A stretch of 36,299 bases of DNA from an uncultured Bacteroidota bacterium (GCA_903913315.1 CAIWKX010000193.1:1-36299), one strand, 5' to 3'; shown: positions 25,959 through 35,597, numbered from the stretch's first letter. Made by a program: numbers and translations. Notes: generated by a model from the sequence alone, not told the origin.

Positions 25959-27005
25959 ATGAAAGTAACCATAGACGGTCAAGAAATTGAAGTAGCACCG
26001 GGAACAACGATCCTGCAAGCTGCTCGTATGATTGGTGGAGAATCAGTTCCGCCAGCCATGTGTTATTATTCAAAACTAAAAGGAACGGGTGGAAAATGCC
26101 GTTGTTGTTTAGTTGACGTTACAAAAGGTAGTGAAGCTGACCCAAGACCGATGCCAAAATTGGTAGCCTCATGCATAACCGGTTGTCAAGACGGAATGGA
26201 AGTAGCTAGCAAATCTTCTGAAAGAGTAACAGAAGCGCGTAAAGCTGTGACCGAATTCCTTTTGATTAATCATCCATTAGATTGCCCGGTCTGTGATCAG
26301 GCAGGTGAATGTGATTTGCAAAATTTAAGTTTCGAACACGGAAAATCGCAAACGCGTTTTATTGAAGAAAAAAGAACATTTGAACCTGAAAATATCGGAC
26401 CCTACATTCAATTGCACATGAACCGTTGCATTGTTTGTCAACGTTGTGTCGAAGTAGCGGATCAATTGACTGATAAAAGAGTTCATGGTGTATTAAATCG
26501 TGGGGATCATTCGCAAATTTCGACTTGTATTTCTGCAGCCATAGATAACGAATTCTCTGGAAATATGATTGATGTTTGTCCGGTTGGAGCTTTAACAGAT
26601 AAAACGTTCCGATTTAAATCGAGAGTTTGGTTCAATAAACCATTCAATGCTCATAGAGAATGTACTACTCCAGGTTGCTGTGGAAAAACTACCCTTTGGA
26701 TGTTTGGAAACGAAATTCAAAGAGTTACAGCTCGCAAAGATGAATACCATGAAGTAGAAGATTTCATCTGCAACACTTGTCGTTTTGACAAAAAAGAGGT
26801 TGCGGATTGGACCATAGATGGGCCTAGAAAATTCGAAAAAGATTCTGTTATCAATCAAAATAAACATTACGGAAAATTAGATAAAATTGTAATCGATACT
26901 GAAAAAGGTATTCTTCAAGGAAGAGATATAGACAGAAAGAAAATCAGTATGGCCGAAATCAATTACAATGAAAAAATTGACGGTACTAATTTAGAAACCA
27001 AATAA
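25959..27005 (+). CDS. nuoG: NADH-quinone oxidoreductase subunit G, short form without molybdopterin-like domain
   Basis: This encodes 348 residues against roughly 700-900 in proteobacterial NuoG. The iron-sulfur part is complete: a ferredoxin-like 2Fe-2S domain (Cys35, Cys47, Cys50, Cys72), the His-Cys3 motif NHPLDCPVCDQAGEC (His105, Cys109, Cys112, Cys118), and a 4Fe-4S set CIVCQRC plus DVCPVG (Cys157, 160, 163, 207). A further Cys set (Cys235, 240/241, 271, 274) resembles the small Fe4S4 module that normally precedes the molybdopterin-oxidoreductase fold; the protein stops soon after. There is no frameshift: the stop overlaps the nuoH start by one base (TAATG), and to my knowledge short NuoG is usual in flavobacteria. 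Electron transfer should be intact. Confidence 0.93.
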   Translation: MKVTIDGQEIEVAPGTTILQAARMIGGESVPPAMCYYSKLKGTGGKCRCCLVDVTKGSEADPRPMPKLVASCITGCQDGMEVASKSSERVTEARKAVTEFLLINHPLDCPVCDQAGECDLQNLSFEHGKSQTRFIEEKRTFEPENIGPYIQLHMNRCIVCQRCVEVADQLTDKRVHGVLNRGDHSQISTCISAAIDNEFSGNMIDVCPVGALTDKTFRFKSRVWFNKPFNAHRECTTPGCCGKTTLWMFGNEIQRVTARKDEYHEVEDFICNTCRFDKKEVADWTIDGPRKFEKDSVINQNKHYGKLDKIVIDTEKGILQGRDIDRKKISMAEINYNEKIDGTNLETK

Positions 27006-28036
27006 TGGAAAGTGCATTTATTATAGAAAAAAGTGTTTTTATTGTAGTAATTTTTGCTTTTACTATGGTAATGGCTATGTATTCTACTTGGGCAGAACGT
27101 AAAGTAGCTGCTTTTCTTCAAGACCGTGTTGGTCCAAATCGTGCAGGTTGGGGTGGTTTACTACAACCACTTGCCGATGGTGCTAAATTATTTGCAAAAG
27201 AAGAATTTGAACCCGACACAAAAAACAGATTTTTGTTCTTTGTGGGACCTGCGATTGCAATGAGTACGGCTTTAATGACAAGTGCTGTCATACCTTGGGG
27301 AGACAAATTACATATTTTTGGAAGAGATGTTATTCTTCAAGCAACTGATATTGATGTTTCATTATTATACATATTTGGCGTTGTATCCATTGGAGTTTAC
27401 GGAATTATGATTGGTGGATGGGCATCAAATAACAAATTCTCATTAATGGGTGCCGTTCGTGCTGCCTCGCAAATGGTATCTTATGAGGTTGCGATGGGAT
27501 TATCCATTATTGCCTTATTGATGATGACTGGAACGTTAAGCTTGAAAGAAATTACAATACAACAACCAGGGATGCATTGGAATGTTTTTTATCAACCATT
27601 GTCATTCTTAATTTTCTTGATTTGTGCTTTTGCCGAAACCAACAGAACACCGTTCGATTTAGCAGAATGTGAATCCGAATTGATTGGGGGTTATCACACG
27701 GAATACTCGTCAATGAAAATGGGATTCTATTTGTTTGCAGAGTATGCAAACATGTTTATTTCGTCAACAATTATTTCAGTTTTATTCTTTGGTGGTTATA
27801 ACTATCCCGGAATGGCTTGGGCAGTAGAAAATTGGGGTGTTAACATTGCTAATATTATCGGAGTTGGTGCTTTGTTTGCTAAACTATGTTTCTTCATTTT
27901 CTTCTTTATGTGGATTAGATGGACGATACCAAGATTTAGATACGATCAATTGATGAATTTAGGTTGGAAAATATTAATCCCTCTTTCAATCGTCAATATT
28001 ATTATAACAGGAATTTGCATTTTAGCTTTTAAATAA
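27005..28036 (+). CDS. nuoH: NADH-quinone oxidoreductase subunit H
   Basis: This 343-residue polytopic subunit (about 8 helices) lines the quinone channel and links to the proton-pumping arm. The signature segments are RKVAAFLQDRVGPNRAGWGG, LLQPLADGAKLFAKEE and AETNRTPFDLAECESELIGG with GYHTEYSSM, the charged loop facing the quinone. The start overlaps the nuoG stop by one base; nuoI follows after 5 bp. Confidence 0.97.
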   Translation: MESAFIIEKSVFIVVIFAFTMVMAMYSTWAERKVAAFLQDRVGPNRAGWGGLLQPLADGAKLFAKEEFEPDTKNRFLFFVGPAIAMSTALMTSAVIPWGDKLHIFGRDVILQATDIDVSLLYIFGVVSIGVYGIMIGGWASNNKFSLMGAVRAASQMVSYEVAMGLSIIALLMMTGTLSLKEITIQQPGMHWNVFYQPLSFLIFLICAFAETNRTPFDLAECESELIGGYHTEYSSMKMGFYLFAEYANMFISSTIISVLFFGGYNYPGMAWAVENWGVNIANIIGVGALFAKLCFFIFFFMWIRWTIPRFRYDQLMNLGWKILIPLSIVNIIITGICILAFK

Positions 28037-28041
28037 GAATT

Positions 28042-28584
28042 ATGTCATCAATACAAAGTATATCATTATCAGGGAGAAAAAAACAAGTTTCCAATAAGGA
28101 AATGACATTTTTGGAACGATTATACCTGATTGCCATTGTAAAAGGTTTGTGGATTACCATCAAACACTTTTTTAGAAAAAAAGCAACTATTCATTATCCT
28201 GAGCAGGTTCGCCCATTCAGTCCTGTTTACCGTGGTCAACACATGTTGAAACGCGATGAACAAGGACGTGAAAACTGTACTGCTTGTGGTTTATGTGCTC
28301 TTTCTTGCCCAGCCGAAGCTATTACAATGAAAGCAGCAGAACGCAAACCAGGAGAAGAACATCTATATCGTGAAGAAAAATATGCTGAAATATATGAAAT
28401 CAACATGTTACGTTGCATATTTTGCGGATTGTGTGAAGAAGCTTGTCCAAAAGATGCTATTTACTTGACTATTTCAAAAGAATTAGTTCCGGCACAATAC
28501 CACCGTGAAGATTTTATTTTCGGAAAAGATAAATTAGTAATGCCACTTGAAATGGCTATGGCAAATACTAAAAAATTGAATTAA
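28042..28584 (+). CDS. nuoI: NADH-quinone oxidoreductase subunit I (8Fe ferredoxin-like)
   Basis: This 180-residue subunit carries clusters N6a and N6b, which connect NuoG to NuoB. Two classical 4Fe-4S motifs are present: CTACGLCALSCP (Cys79, 82, 85, 89) and CIFCGLCEEACP (Cys125, 128, 131, 135). The N-terminal amphipathic region (LIAIVKGLWITIKHFFRKK) would lie on the membrane surface. The first 20 residues are polar and poorly conserved, so a start at Met21 is conceivable, but the ATG at 28042 is spaced normally after nuoH. Confidence 0.97.
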   Translation: MSSIQSISLSGRKKQVSNKEMTFLERLYLIAIVKGLWITIKHFFRKKATIHYPEQVRPFSPVYRGQHMLKRDEQGRENCTACGLCALSCPAEAITMKAAERKPGEEHLYREEKYAEIYEINMLRCIFCGLCEEACPKDAIYLTISKELVPAQYHREDFIFGKDKLVMPLEMAMANTKKLN

Positions 28585-28586
28585 TT

Positions 28587-29108
28587 ATGTCAACAATACT
28601 TATCCTATTTTACTTCTTATCAGCAATAACATTGTCAACTGCTTTTTTGACTATTTATAGTAGAAATCCAATTCATAGTGCCATTTATTTAGTATTATGT
28701 TTCTTCTCCATTGCTGGTCATTATTTACTTTTTAATGCACAATTTTTAGCGCTTGTCCATATCATTGTTTATGCTGGAGCCATAATGGTTTTATTCTTAT
28801 TTACCATCATGTTGATGAATTTAAATAATGAAGATGAAGTTCATAAACCTCGAATAACCAGACTTGGTGCTATTACTGTTTTTGTTTTACTTAGTAGTGC
28901 TTTAGTATTAATATTTATGTATTCTAAACCTTTCGTTGGTGAATATCCAACAACAGGTGAAGATTTTCAATCCATAAAAAAATTAGGAACTGTATTATTA
29001 GATGATAAAGATGGTTTTATGGTTCCGTTTGAATTTGCTTCTGTGTTACTATTAGTAGCCATGATAGGAGCCGTATTATTGTCTAAAAAAGAAAAACCAG
29101 GAAAATAA
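28587..29108 (+). CDS. nuoJ: NADH-quinone oxidoreductase subunit J
   Basis: This 173-residue membrane subunit has five helices. [20 protein letters not shown] and [20 protein letters not shown] are the family signatures; the second contains the pi-bulge helix TM3 thought to change conformation during turnover. It starts 2 bp after nuoI and ends 1 bp before the nuoK start. Confidence 0.96.
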   Translation: MSTILILFYFLSAITLSTAFLTIYSRNPIHSAIYLVLCFFSIAGHYLLFNAQFLALVHIIVYAGAIMVLFLFTIMLMNLNNEDEVHKPRITRLGAITVFVLLSSALVLIFMYSKPFVGEYPTTGEDFQSIKKLGTVLLDDKDGFMVPFEFASVLLLVAMIGAVLLSKKEKPGK

Positions 29109-29109
29109 C

Positions 29110-29430
29110 ATGAACAATATTTTAAATCAAATTGGTATAGAAAATTACATTTTCCTTTCCGTACTACTTTTTTGTATCGGAGTATTCGGAGTCTTGTATA
29201 GAAGAAACGCTATCATTGTCTTCATGTCAATTGAAATTATGTTAAATGCTGTAAATTTATTATTCGTAGCTTTTTCAACCTATTGGCAAGATTCGAAAGG
29301 AGAAGTATTTGTATTCTTTTCAATGGCTGTAGCCGCTGCTGAAGTTGCAGTAGGATTAGCTATTTTGGTTTCAATTTTCCGAAATATTGGTTCGGTAGAC
29401 ATCTCAAATTTAAAAAACTTAAAAGGATAA
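29110..29430 (+). CDS. nuoK: NADH-quinone oxidoreductase subunit K
   Basis: This 106-residue, three-helix subunit is homologous to MrpC. The conserved glutamates of the proton path are visible in [17 protein letters not shown] (helix 2) and [19 protein letters not shown] (helix 3). Length is normal (about 100). It starts 1 bp after nuoJ; nuoL follows after 6 bp. Confidence 0.96.
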   Translation: MNNILNQIGIENYIFLSVLLFCIGVFGVLYRRNAIIVFMSIEIMLNAVNLLFVAFSTYWQDSKGEVFVFFSMAVAAAEVAVGLAILVSIFRNIGSVDISNLKNLKG

Positions 29431-29436
29431 TCCCTA

Positions 29437-31314
29437 ATGGACAATAGTTTAGTTTTACTCTTAGTATTAACCCCATTTGTTGGGTTCTTATTTAATGTTT
29501 TCTTAGGAAAAAAAGCAGGAAAAACCATTTCGGGAGCAATTGGTACAATAGCAGTAGCAATTTCTTTTGTGATGAGTGTGTACTTTTTCATGCAATTAAA
29601 CACTACAGGAAAACCTATTACAGTGACCCTATTTGATTGGATTCAAATCGGAAAACTCAAGGTTGATTTCGGAATTTTATTAGACCAATTATCATTATTA
29701 TGGCTGTTATTCGTAACAGGAATTGGTTCGCTAATTCACTTATACTCGATTAGCTACATGCACGAAGATGATAATATGCACAAGTTTTTTGCTTATTTAA
29801 ATCTCTTCATTTTCTTTATGATTACCTTGGTAGTTGGCAATAACTTATTAGTAATGTTCATTGGATGGGAAGGCGTTGGGCTTTGCTCCTACTTACTTAT
29901 AGGATTTTGGCATAAAAATCAAGACTATAATGATGCCGCAAAAAAAGCTTTCATCATGAACCGTATTGGTGACTTAGGTTTTTTAATTGGAATTTTTATA
30001 TTGGCAAGTTTATTTTCAACATTAAATTTTGTTGAAATGAAACAAGCTTTATCCACAGGTAATGCAAATACTGCCCTATTAGGAGTTGCAGCCTTATGCT
30101 TATTCATTGGAGCAACAGGTAAATCTGCACAACTACCATTATACACTTGGTTGCCTGACGCTATGGCTGGGCCAACACCAGTTTCTGCATTAATACACGC
30201 AGCAACAATGGTAACCGCAGGTATATTTATGATTACAAGAATGAACTTCTTATTTGATCTAACGCCAGAAGTTCAAAACATCATCGCTATTGTGGGAGCC
30301 ATTACAGCTTTGGTAGCTGCATCAATTGGATTACTTCAAAACGACATCAAAAAAGTATTAGCCTATTCAACAGTTTCACAATTAGGATTAATGTTTTTAG
30401 CATTAGGTCTCGGAGCTTATAATGTTGCCGTATTCCATGTAATCACGCATGCTTTCTTTAAAGCTTGTTTATTCTTAGGTTCAGGATCAGTAATCCACGC
30501 GCTACATGGTGAACAAGATATGCGTAAAATGGGTGGTTTACGTAAAGCTATGCCAATCACATATGCCACCATGTTACTTTCGACATTAGCAATAGCAGGT
30601 ATTTTCCCATTCGCAGGTTTTTGGTCTAAAGATGAAATTTTGATGACCGCTTTTGAACACAATAAAGCATTATGGATTATTGGTTCAATTGCCTCAATCA
30701 TGACCGCTTTCTATATGTTCAGACTAATGTATTTGACTTTCTTCAGAGATTTTAGAGGAACGGAAGAACAAAAACATCATTTACATGAAAGTCCTAGTTT
30801 GATTACATTACCATTAATTATTTTAGCAGCACTAGCTACCCTAGGTGGATTAATTAATTTACCAGGAAGCAATTGGTTAAACCATTTCTTAGAACCAATA
30901 TTAACAGGTAAACATTTAGAAACTGCTCTAGGAAATCAAGAATATATGTTAATGGGTATTGCTTTAGCTGGCGCAATTATTGGAATAGTTTGGGCCTATT
31001 CTAAATACATCAAACAAGGATTTGTACCAAAACAAGATTCAGAAATAACTGGTTTTTCTAAAACTATTTACAATAAATATTATGTTGATGAAGTCTATAC
31101 TTCATTAATTGTAAAACCAATAAATACACTTTCAAATTTCTTTAGAACTACTTTAGAACCAGCTTTAGGCAATGTCGTTTACGGATTTGGAACTGTTGCA
31201 AACGGAATTGGAAATCAAGGTAAGAAATTACAAACTGGAAGTATTGGTTTATACCTTTTTGCTTTTGTAATTGGAGTATTAGCAATAGTTAGTTATTTAT
31301 TTTTAGCTCAATAA
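29437..31314 (+). CDS. nuoL: NADH-quinone oxidoreductase subunit L (antiporter-like)
   Basis: This 625-residue distal proton-pumping subunit has about 16 helices. The key glutamate lies in LLVMFIGWEGVGLCSYLLIG, and GKSAQLPLYTWLPDAMAGPTPVSALIHAATMVTAG is the antiporter-family core. FPFAGFWSKDEIL and the long C-terminal stretch fit the lateral helix and last helix. Length is normal. It is in tandem with its paralogues nuoM and nuoN. Confidence 0.97.
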   Translation: MDNSLVLLLVLTPFVGFLFNVFLGKKAGKTISGAIGTIAVAISFVMSVYFFMQLNTTGKPITVTLFDWIQIGKLKVDFGILLDQLSLLWLLFVTGIGSLIHLYSISYMHEDDNMHKFFAYLNLFIFFMITLVVGNNLLVMFIGWEGVGLCSYLLIGFWHKNQDYNDAAKKAFIMNRIGDLGFLIGIFILASLFSTLNFVEMKQALSTGNANTALLGVAALCLFIGATGKSAQLPLYTWLPDAMAGPTPVSALIHAATMVTAGIFMITRMNFLFDLTPEVQNIIAIVGAITALVAASIGLLQNDIKKVLAYSTVSQLGLMFLALGLGAYNVAVFHVITHAFFKACLFLGSGSVIHALHGEQDMRKMGGLRKAMPITYATMLLSTLAIAGIFPFAGFWSKDEILMTAFEHNKALWIIGSIASIMTAFYMFRLMYLTFFRDFRGTEEQKHHLHESPSLITLPLIILAALATLGGLINLPGSNWLNHFLEPILTGKHLETALGNQEYMLMGIALAGAIIGIVWAYSKYIKQGFVPKQDSEITGFSKTIYNKYYVDEVYTSLIVKPINTLSNFFRTTLEPALGNVVYGFGTVANGIGNQGKKLQTGSIGLYLFAFVIGVLAIVSYLFLAQ

Positions 31315-31324
31315 ATTTAAGAAA

Positions 31325-32761
31325 ATGAACGTATCAATTATATTATTTATACTTTTAATAGGTGCTTTAGCAACCTTACTTTCTGGAAATAAATCTGCTT
31401 CTAAAGTGGCTTTATTTTTTAGTTTGGTTGCTTTGGGTTGTACCTCCGTATTAGTAAATCAGTATTTAAATGGAGCTAACATTAGCTTAAACAACCCTTG
31501 GATATTACAACCTAATGTTTCTTTTGCATTAAATGCTGATGGATTAGCTTTAGCTTTAGTTTTATTGACAGTTTCTTTAACTCCGATTATCATCTTTTCT
31601 GGGTTTGGAAATAAATTTGAAAACTCAAAAAACTTCTACGCATTAGTTTTGTTTATGGCATTTGCAATGACTGGGACTTTCTTAGCGTCTGATGGTTTGT
31701 TATATTATATTTTCTGGGAATTATCTTTAATTCCAATCTATTTTATTGCATTAGTTTGGGGTAATGGAGATGCAGAAGAACGCAAAAAAGCGGTTGTTAA
31801 ATTCTTTATTTATACACTTGCTGGTTCGTTATTTATGTTAGTGGCTTTTGCTTACTTATATTCAAAAGCAGGTAGCTTCTTAGTATCAGATTTAACCAAA
31901 TTAAACCTAACTGCGACAGAACAAACATGGATTTTCTTCGCCTTCTTCTTCGCTTATGCCATTAAAATTCCTATTATACCATTTCATACTTGGCAAGCAA
32001 AAGTGTATCAAAAAGCACCAACAATTGGAACAATGCTTTTATCAGGTATCATGTTGAAAATGGGATTGTATAGCGTTATCCGTTGGCAATTACCAATTGC
32101 TCCATTAGCAGCAAAAACGTATATGCCAACATTAATCGGATTGAGCATTGCAGGAGTAATCTATGGTTCGATTGTCGCTCTTCGTCAAAAAGATTTAAAG
32201 AAATTATTAGCCTATTCATCATTGGCTCACGTTGGTTTAATTGCCGCTGGATGTTATACAGTAACTACAGCGGGTTTAAGTGGTGCTGTTTCACAAATGA
32301 TTGCTCATGGTTTTGTAATTGTTGGATTGTTCTTTGCCGCTGAAGTTATTTTCAGAAGATTTGGAACCTACAAAATTGATGAGATGGGTGGTATTCGCTC
32401 CCAAGCAACAAAATTCACCTCCATGTTCATGATTTTGGTTTTAGCATCAGTAGCGTTGCCAGGTACGTTCAACTTCATTGGAGAATTTACTGTTTTGTAT
32501 AGTTTAAGTCAAGTTAACATTTGGTTCGCTGTTCTTGGTGGTACAACAATTATTTTAGGAGCCTATTATATGTTGAAAATGTTCCAAAACGTAATGTTAG
32601 GAGAAACGAATACTAAAGTTTTTGCCGATGTTACTACCAATGAAACCATTGTTTTTGTAATTATAATTGCCTTTTTATTATTCTACGGATTGTATCCAAA
32701 ACCAATTGTAGATCTCGTAAATCCTAGCATTGTTGAAATTTTAAAACAAATTAATAGATAA
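31325..32761 (+). CDS. nuoM: NADH-quinone oxidoreductase subunit M (antiporter-like)
   Basis: This 478-residue proton-pumping subunit has about 14 helices. LYYIFWELSLIPIYFIALVW carries the conserved Glu, and AYAIKIPIIPFHTWQAKVYQKAPTIGTMLL carries the conserved Lys and the His/Trp core. LPGTFNFIGEFTVL is the helix-12 Glu region. It starts 10 bp after nuoL; a 58-bp gap with short repeats precedes nuoN. Confidence 0.97.
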   Translation: MNVSIILFILLIGALATLLSGNKSASKVALFFSLVALGCTSVLVNQYLNGANISLNNPWILQPNVSFALNADGLALALVLLTVSLTPIIIFSGFGNKFENSKNFYALVLFMAFAMTGTFLASDGLLYYIFWELSLIPIYFIALVWGNGDAEERKKAVVKFFIYTLAGSLFMLVAFAYLYSKAGSFLVSDLTKLNLTATEQTWIFFAFFFAYAIKIPIIPFHTWQAKVYQKAPTIGTMLLSGIMLKMGLYSVIRWQLPIAPLAAKTYMPTLIGLSIAGVIYGSIVALRQKDLKKLLAYSSLAHVGLIAAGCYTVTTAGLSGAVSQMIAHGFVIVGLFFAAEVIFRRFGTYKIDEMGGIRSQATKFTSMFMILVLASVALPGTFNFIGEFTVLYSLSQVNIWFAVLGGTTIILGAYYMLKMFQNVMLGETNTKVFADVTTNETIVFVIIIAFLLFYGLYPKPIVDLVNPSIVEILKQINR

Positions 32762-32785
32762 ATAATTTTGGAATTGATTTTTTAA

Positions 32786-32815
32786 TCCTAAATCAACAAA
32801 TCCTAAATCCTAAAT
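32786..32815. repeat. TCCTAAATC repeats before nuoN
   Basis: TCCTAAATC at 32786-32794 and 32801-32809, then TCCTAAAT at 32808-32815, the last two in tandem with a 7-bp period. They fill the 58-bp gap between nuoM and nuoN. Confidence 0.65.
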
Positions 32816-32819
32816 AATA

Positions 32820-34217
32820 ATGATTACACTAATAGCGATAACAGCACTAGGCGTTTTTTGTTTAATTGCCGAAATTTTTAACTTAAGAAAAGCTCTTGTT
32901 CCTTTAACGGTTTTGGGTTTACTAGGAGTGCTAGGCTCCACATTGCATTTATATTCTTTTGGTGAATTGAGCAGCAATTATGACAATATGATTGTAACAG
33001 ATAAATTTGCAACAGCATTTTCATCATTATTCATTCTACTAACCATATTCCTCGTTATAATGAGTCATGATGTATACAAAGAGCATCAGACAAAAATATC
33101 GGATTTTATAGCTATCAAAGTATTTCTTTTAGCAGGAGCCATAGCAATGGTTTCGTTTACAAATCTATCCATGTTCTTTTTAGGTATTGAAACACTTTCT
33201 ATCTCATTATACGTTTTAGCAGGAAGTAGCCGATTGAGCATTAAAAGTAACGAAGCGGGAATGAAATATTTCTTGCTAGGCTCTTTTGCATCTGGTATTA
33301 TCTTATTCGGAATTTGCTTAATCTACGGAGCAATGGGAAGCTTTGACATCGCAGAAATTTCTAACAGATCACTTTCTGCTGAACTACCAATATGGTTTCC
33401 AATTGGGGTAGTTTTAGTAGTAATTGGAATGTTTTTCAAAATTGCCGCTGTCCCTTTTCACTTTTGGGCTCCCGATGTGTATGAAGGGGCTCCATCATTA
33501 GTAACAGCTACCATGAGCACACTGGCTAAAGTGGTTGCTTTTGCTACTTTGTACAAATTGGTTGTAGCACTAAACTTACATCTATCTTTTGACAATCAAG
33601 ATTTACTAACATCATTCCAACTAATAGTAATTATTATTTCAATTGCGTCCATGACCGTTGGAAACATAATGGCATTACGCCAAAATAATGTAAAACGTAT
33701 GTTAGCCTTTTCGGGAATTTCACATGCAGGATTCATGTTAATGGCTTTGTTAGGAATGGCCGATTCCTCTACTTCTATTTTATATTATGCAGCAGCCTAT
33801 GCCTTAGCAGGAATGGCAGCTTTTAGCGTAATCATCTACATTACAAAAGACAAAGACAACGAAGACATTATTAACTTTAATGGTTTAGGCAAAACAAACC
33901 CAATATTAGCAGCAGTTTTAACAGCCGCCCTTTTATCAATGGCTGGTATTCCAATATTTGCAGGGTTTTTGGCTAAGTTCATGTTGTTCACTCAAGCCAT
34001 AAAAGCTGGATTTTTAGTAGTAGTTATTGCAGGTGTTGTAAACTCCATCATAAGTGTTGGCTATTACTTTAAATTGATTTTGGCAATGTACACCAAAGAA
34101 CCAACGGAAGAAAAAAGACCAACACCAATCGTTTATTATATTGTGGGAGTAACCTCAATTATAATCAATATCATTATCGGATTATACCCTTCATTAGTTA
34201 CCAATTTGCTGCGATAA
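32820..34217 (+). CDS. nuoN: NADH-quinone oxidoreductase subunit N (antiporter-like)
   Basis: This 465-residue, about 14-helix subunit completes the three antiporter-like pumps. MFFLGIETLSISLYVLAG carries the conserved Glu, FKIAAVPFHFWAPDVYEGAPSLVTA the Lys and His/Trp core, and SMAGIPIFAGFLAKF the later Lys region. It is the last gene of the operon and is followed after 23 bp by a terminator. Confidence 0.97.
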   Translation: MITLIAITALGVFCLIAEIFNLRKALVPLTVLGLLGVLGSTLHLYSFGELSSNYDNMIVTDKFATAFSSLFILLTIFLVIMSHDVYKEHQTKISDFIAIKVFLLAGAIAMVSFTNLSMFFLGIETLSISLYVLAGSSRLSIKSNEAGMKYFLLGSFASGIILFGICLIYGAMGSFDIAEISNRSLSAELPIWFPIGVVLVVIGMFFKIAAVPFHFWAPDVYEGAPSLVTATMSTLAKVVAFATLYKLVVALNLHLSFDNQDLLTSFQLIVIIISIASMTVGNIMALRQNNVKRMLAFSGISHAGFMLMALLGMADSSTSILYYAAAYALAGMAAFSVIIYITKDKDNEDIINFNGLGKTNPILAAVLTAALLSMAGIPIFAGFLAKFMLFTQAIKAGFLVVVIAGVVNSIISVGYYFKLILAMYTKEPTEEKRPTPIVYYIVGVTSIIINIIIGLYPSLVTNLLR

Positions 34218-34240
34218 AAAAATAAAATACATTATATACG

Positions 34241-34272
34241 AAACCATCAAAAGAAATTTTGGTGGTTTTTTA
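34241..34272 (+). terminator. intrinsic terminator of nuo operon
   Basis: AAACCATCAAAA (34241-34252) pairs with TTTTGGTGGTTT (34257-34268) with one G-U pair across a GAAA tetraloop, followed by a T-run (TTTTTTATTT). It closes the 13-kb nuo transcript. Confidence 0.85.
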
Positions 34273-34295
34273 TTTATCAACAACGGCCAATTTTA

Positions 34296-34330
34296 ACAAT
34301 TGTAACATCGACAAATTTGTAACTTTACAA
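34296..34330 (+). promoter_or_regulatory. candidate operator upstream of umuCD
   Basis: Three palindromes are packed directly before the umuC ATG (34332): ACAATTGT (34296-34303), ACAAATTTGT (34311-34320) and TTGTAACTTTACAA (34317-34330). TTGTAAC also occurs as a direct repeat at 34300 and 34317. The position, touching the start codon of an SOS-type operon, suggests a repressor site. I know of no established box in this lineage to compare it with, and no clear -7/-33 promoter was found in this gap. Confidence 0.35.
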
Positions 34331-34331
34331 G

Positions 34332-35597
34332 ATGTATGCTTTAGTCGATTGTAATAATTTCTATGCTTCCTGCGAACGTGTTTTCCAACCTCATTTGAAT
34401 GGAAAACCAATTGTTATTTTGTCTAATAATGACGGCTGCATCATATCTAGAAGTGATGAAGTTAAAGCATTGGGCATTCCGATGGGCGGACCAGAATTTA
34501 AAATACGTGAAGAATTAAAACAGAAAAAGGTTCATGTTTTTTCTTCGAACTATGCTTTGTATGGTGATTTAAGTAATCGGGTGATGAAAATATTGGAAAG
34601 CTTTACACCAAATATAGAAGTCTATAGCATTGACGAAGCCTTTCTCCATTTTAATGGCATGAAGATATCCGATTATCAAGACTATGGCATTCAAATGAAG
34701 AGTCGCATACAAAAATGGCTTAGTATTCCAGTATCTGTAGGCTTTGCAGAAACAAAAGCATTGTCGAAAGTAGCCAACAAAATTGCTAGAAAATTCCCTG
34801 AAAGAACAAAAGGGTCTTATGTTATCGATACCGATGAAAAGCGAATCAAAGCGCTGAAATGGACCAAAATAGGAGACGTTTGGGGCATCGGATATCGATT
34901 GACCAAAAAGATGCAAGCAAAAAATATCCTAACCGCTTATGATTTCATTCAGCCACACAATGAGGCTTTTATTAAAAAAGAAATGGGAGTTGTGGGCATT
35001 CGATTACGAATGGAATTACAAGGCGAATCCGTGTTGGAAATGGAAGAACCAAAAGATAAAAGAAACATTGCCATCACTCGAAGTTTTAACGGAAACATCA
35101 CTACATTCAGCGAAATGAAAGAACGCGTTTCTACTTTTGCTACAGTATGTGCCGAGAAACTACGCAAACAAAATTCCTGTTGCTACGGTGTCATTTTATA
35201 CCTCCGAAAAGATAAATATAAAGTCGAGACGCAACGTTACAATTTCTACAAAATAGAAACCTTGCCCTATGCTAGCAACTCGAGCATCACATTGAGTAGC
35301 CTTGCCGTAAAAATGCTCAAAGAAATTTTTGAAGAAGGCGCAATGTATAAAAAAGCAGGCGTTATCGTAACACAAATTATTCCACAAGACCAAAAACAAT
35401 TCCATTTGTTTGAAGAAGAAAATCCAAAACACCAGAAAATCATGAAAGTCATGGATGATTTTCATAAGAAAACAGGCGATCGGAAAATAAGATTAGGAAA
35501 CCAAGACCTACAACGTACTTGGAAAATGAAACAAGACCATCTATCACCCAAATATACCACAGACATCAAAGACATCATTACCGTAAAATGCAACTAA
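34332..35597 (+). CDS. umuC: Y-family DNA polymerase V catalytic subunit
   Basis: This 421-residue protein is almost the length of Escherichia coli UmuC (422). The palm motifs are intact: VDCNNFYASCERVF with Asp6, and YSIDEAFLHF with Asp101-Glu102, the metal-binding carboxylates. NNDGCIISRSDEVKALGIPMG is the fingers region; SVGFAETKALSKVANKIARK and WGIGYRLTKKM are the palm/thumb helices. The little-finger domain and a DUF4113-like end (LSPKYTTDIKDIITVK) follow. It carries out error-prone translesion synthesis when bound to processed UmuD and RecA. The start is fixed by the family N-terminus. Its last 10 bp overlap umuD, which lies downstream rather than in the usual upstream position. Confidence 0.95.
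   Translation: MYALVDCNNFYASCERVFQPHLNGKPIVILSNNDGCIISRSDEVKALGIPMGGPEFKIREELKQKKVHVFSSNYALYGDLSNRVMKILESFTPNIEVYSIDEAFLHFNGMKISDYQDYGIQMKSRIQKWLSIPVSVGFAETKALSKVANKIARKFPERTKGSYVIDTDEKRIKALKWTKIGDVWGIGYRLTKKMQAKNILTAYDFIQPHNEAFIKKEMGVVGIRLRMELQGESVLEMEEPKDKRNIAITRSFNGNITTFSEMKERVSTFATVCAEKLRKQNSCCYGVILYLRKDKYKVETQRYNFYKIETLPYASNSSITLSSLAVKMLKEIFEEGAMYKKAGVIVTQIIPQDQKQFHLFEEENPKHQKIMKVMDDFHKKTGDRKIRLGNQDLQRTWKMKQDHLSPKYTTDIKDIITVKCN

Noticed and set aside
25959..27005. Frameshift or truncation of nuoG
   Set aside because: The frame is clean, all Fe-S ligands are present, the stop overlaps the nuoH start, and short NuoG is to my knowledge normal in this group.
35519..35587. 23-residue N-terminal extension of UmuD
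   Set aside because: It is out-of-frame umuC sequence rich in His and Arg; the ATG at 35588 places the catalytic residues at the expected positions.
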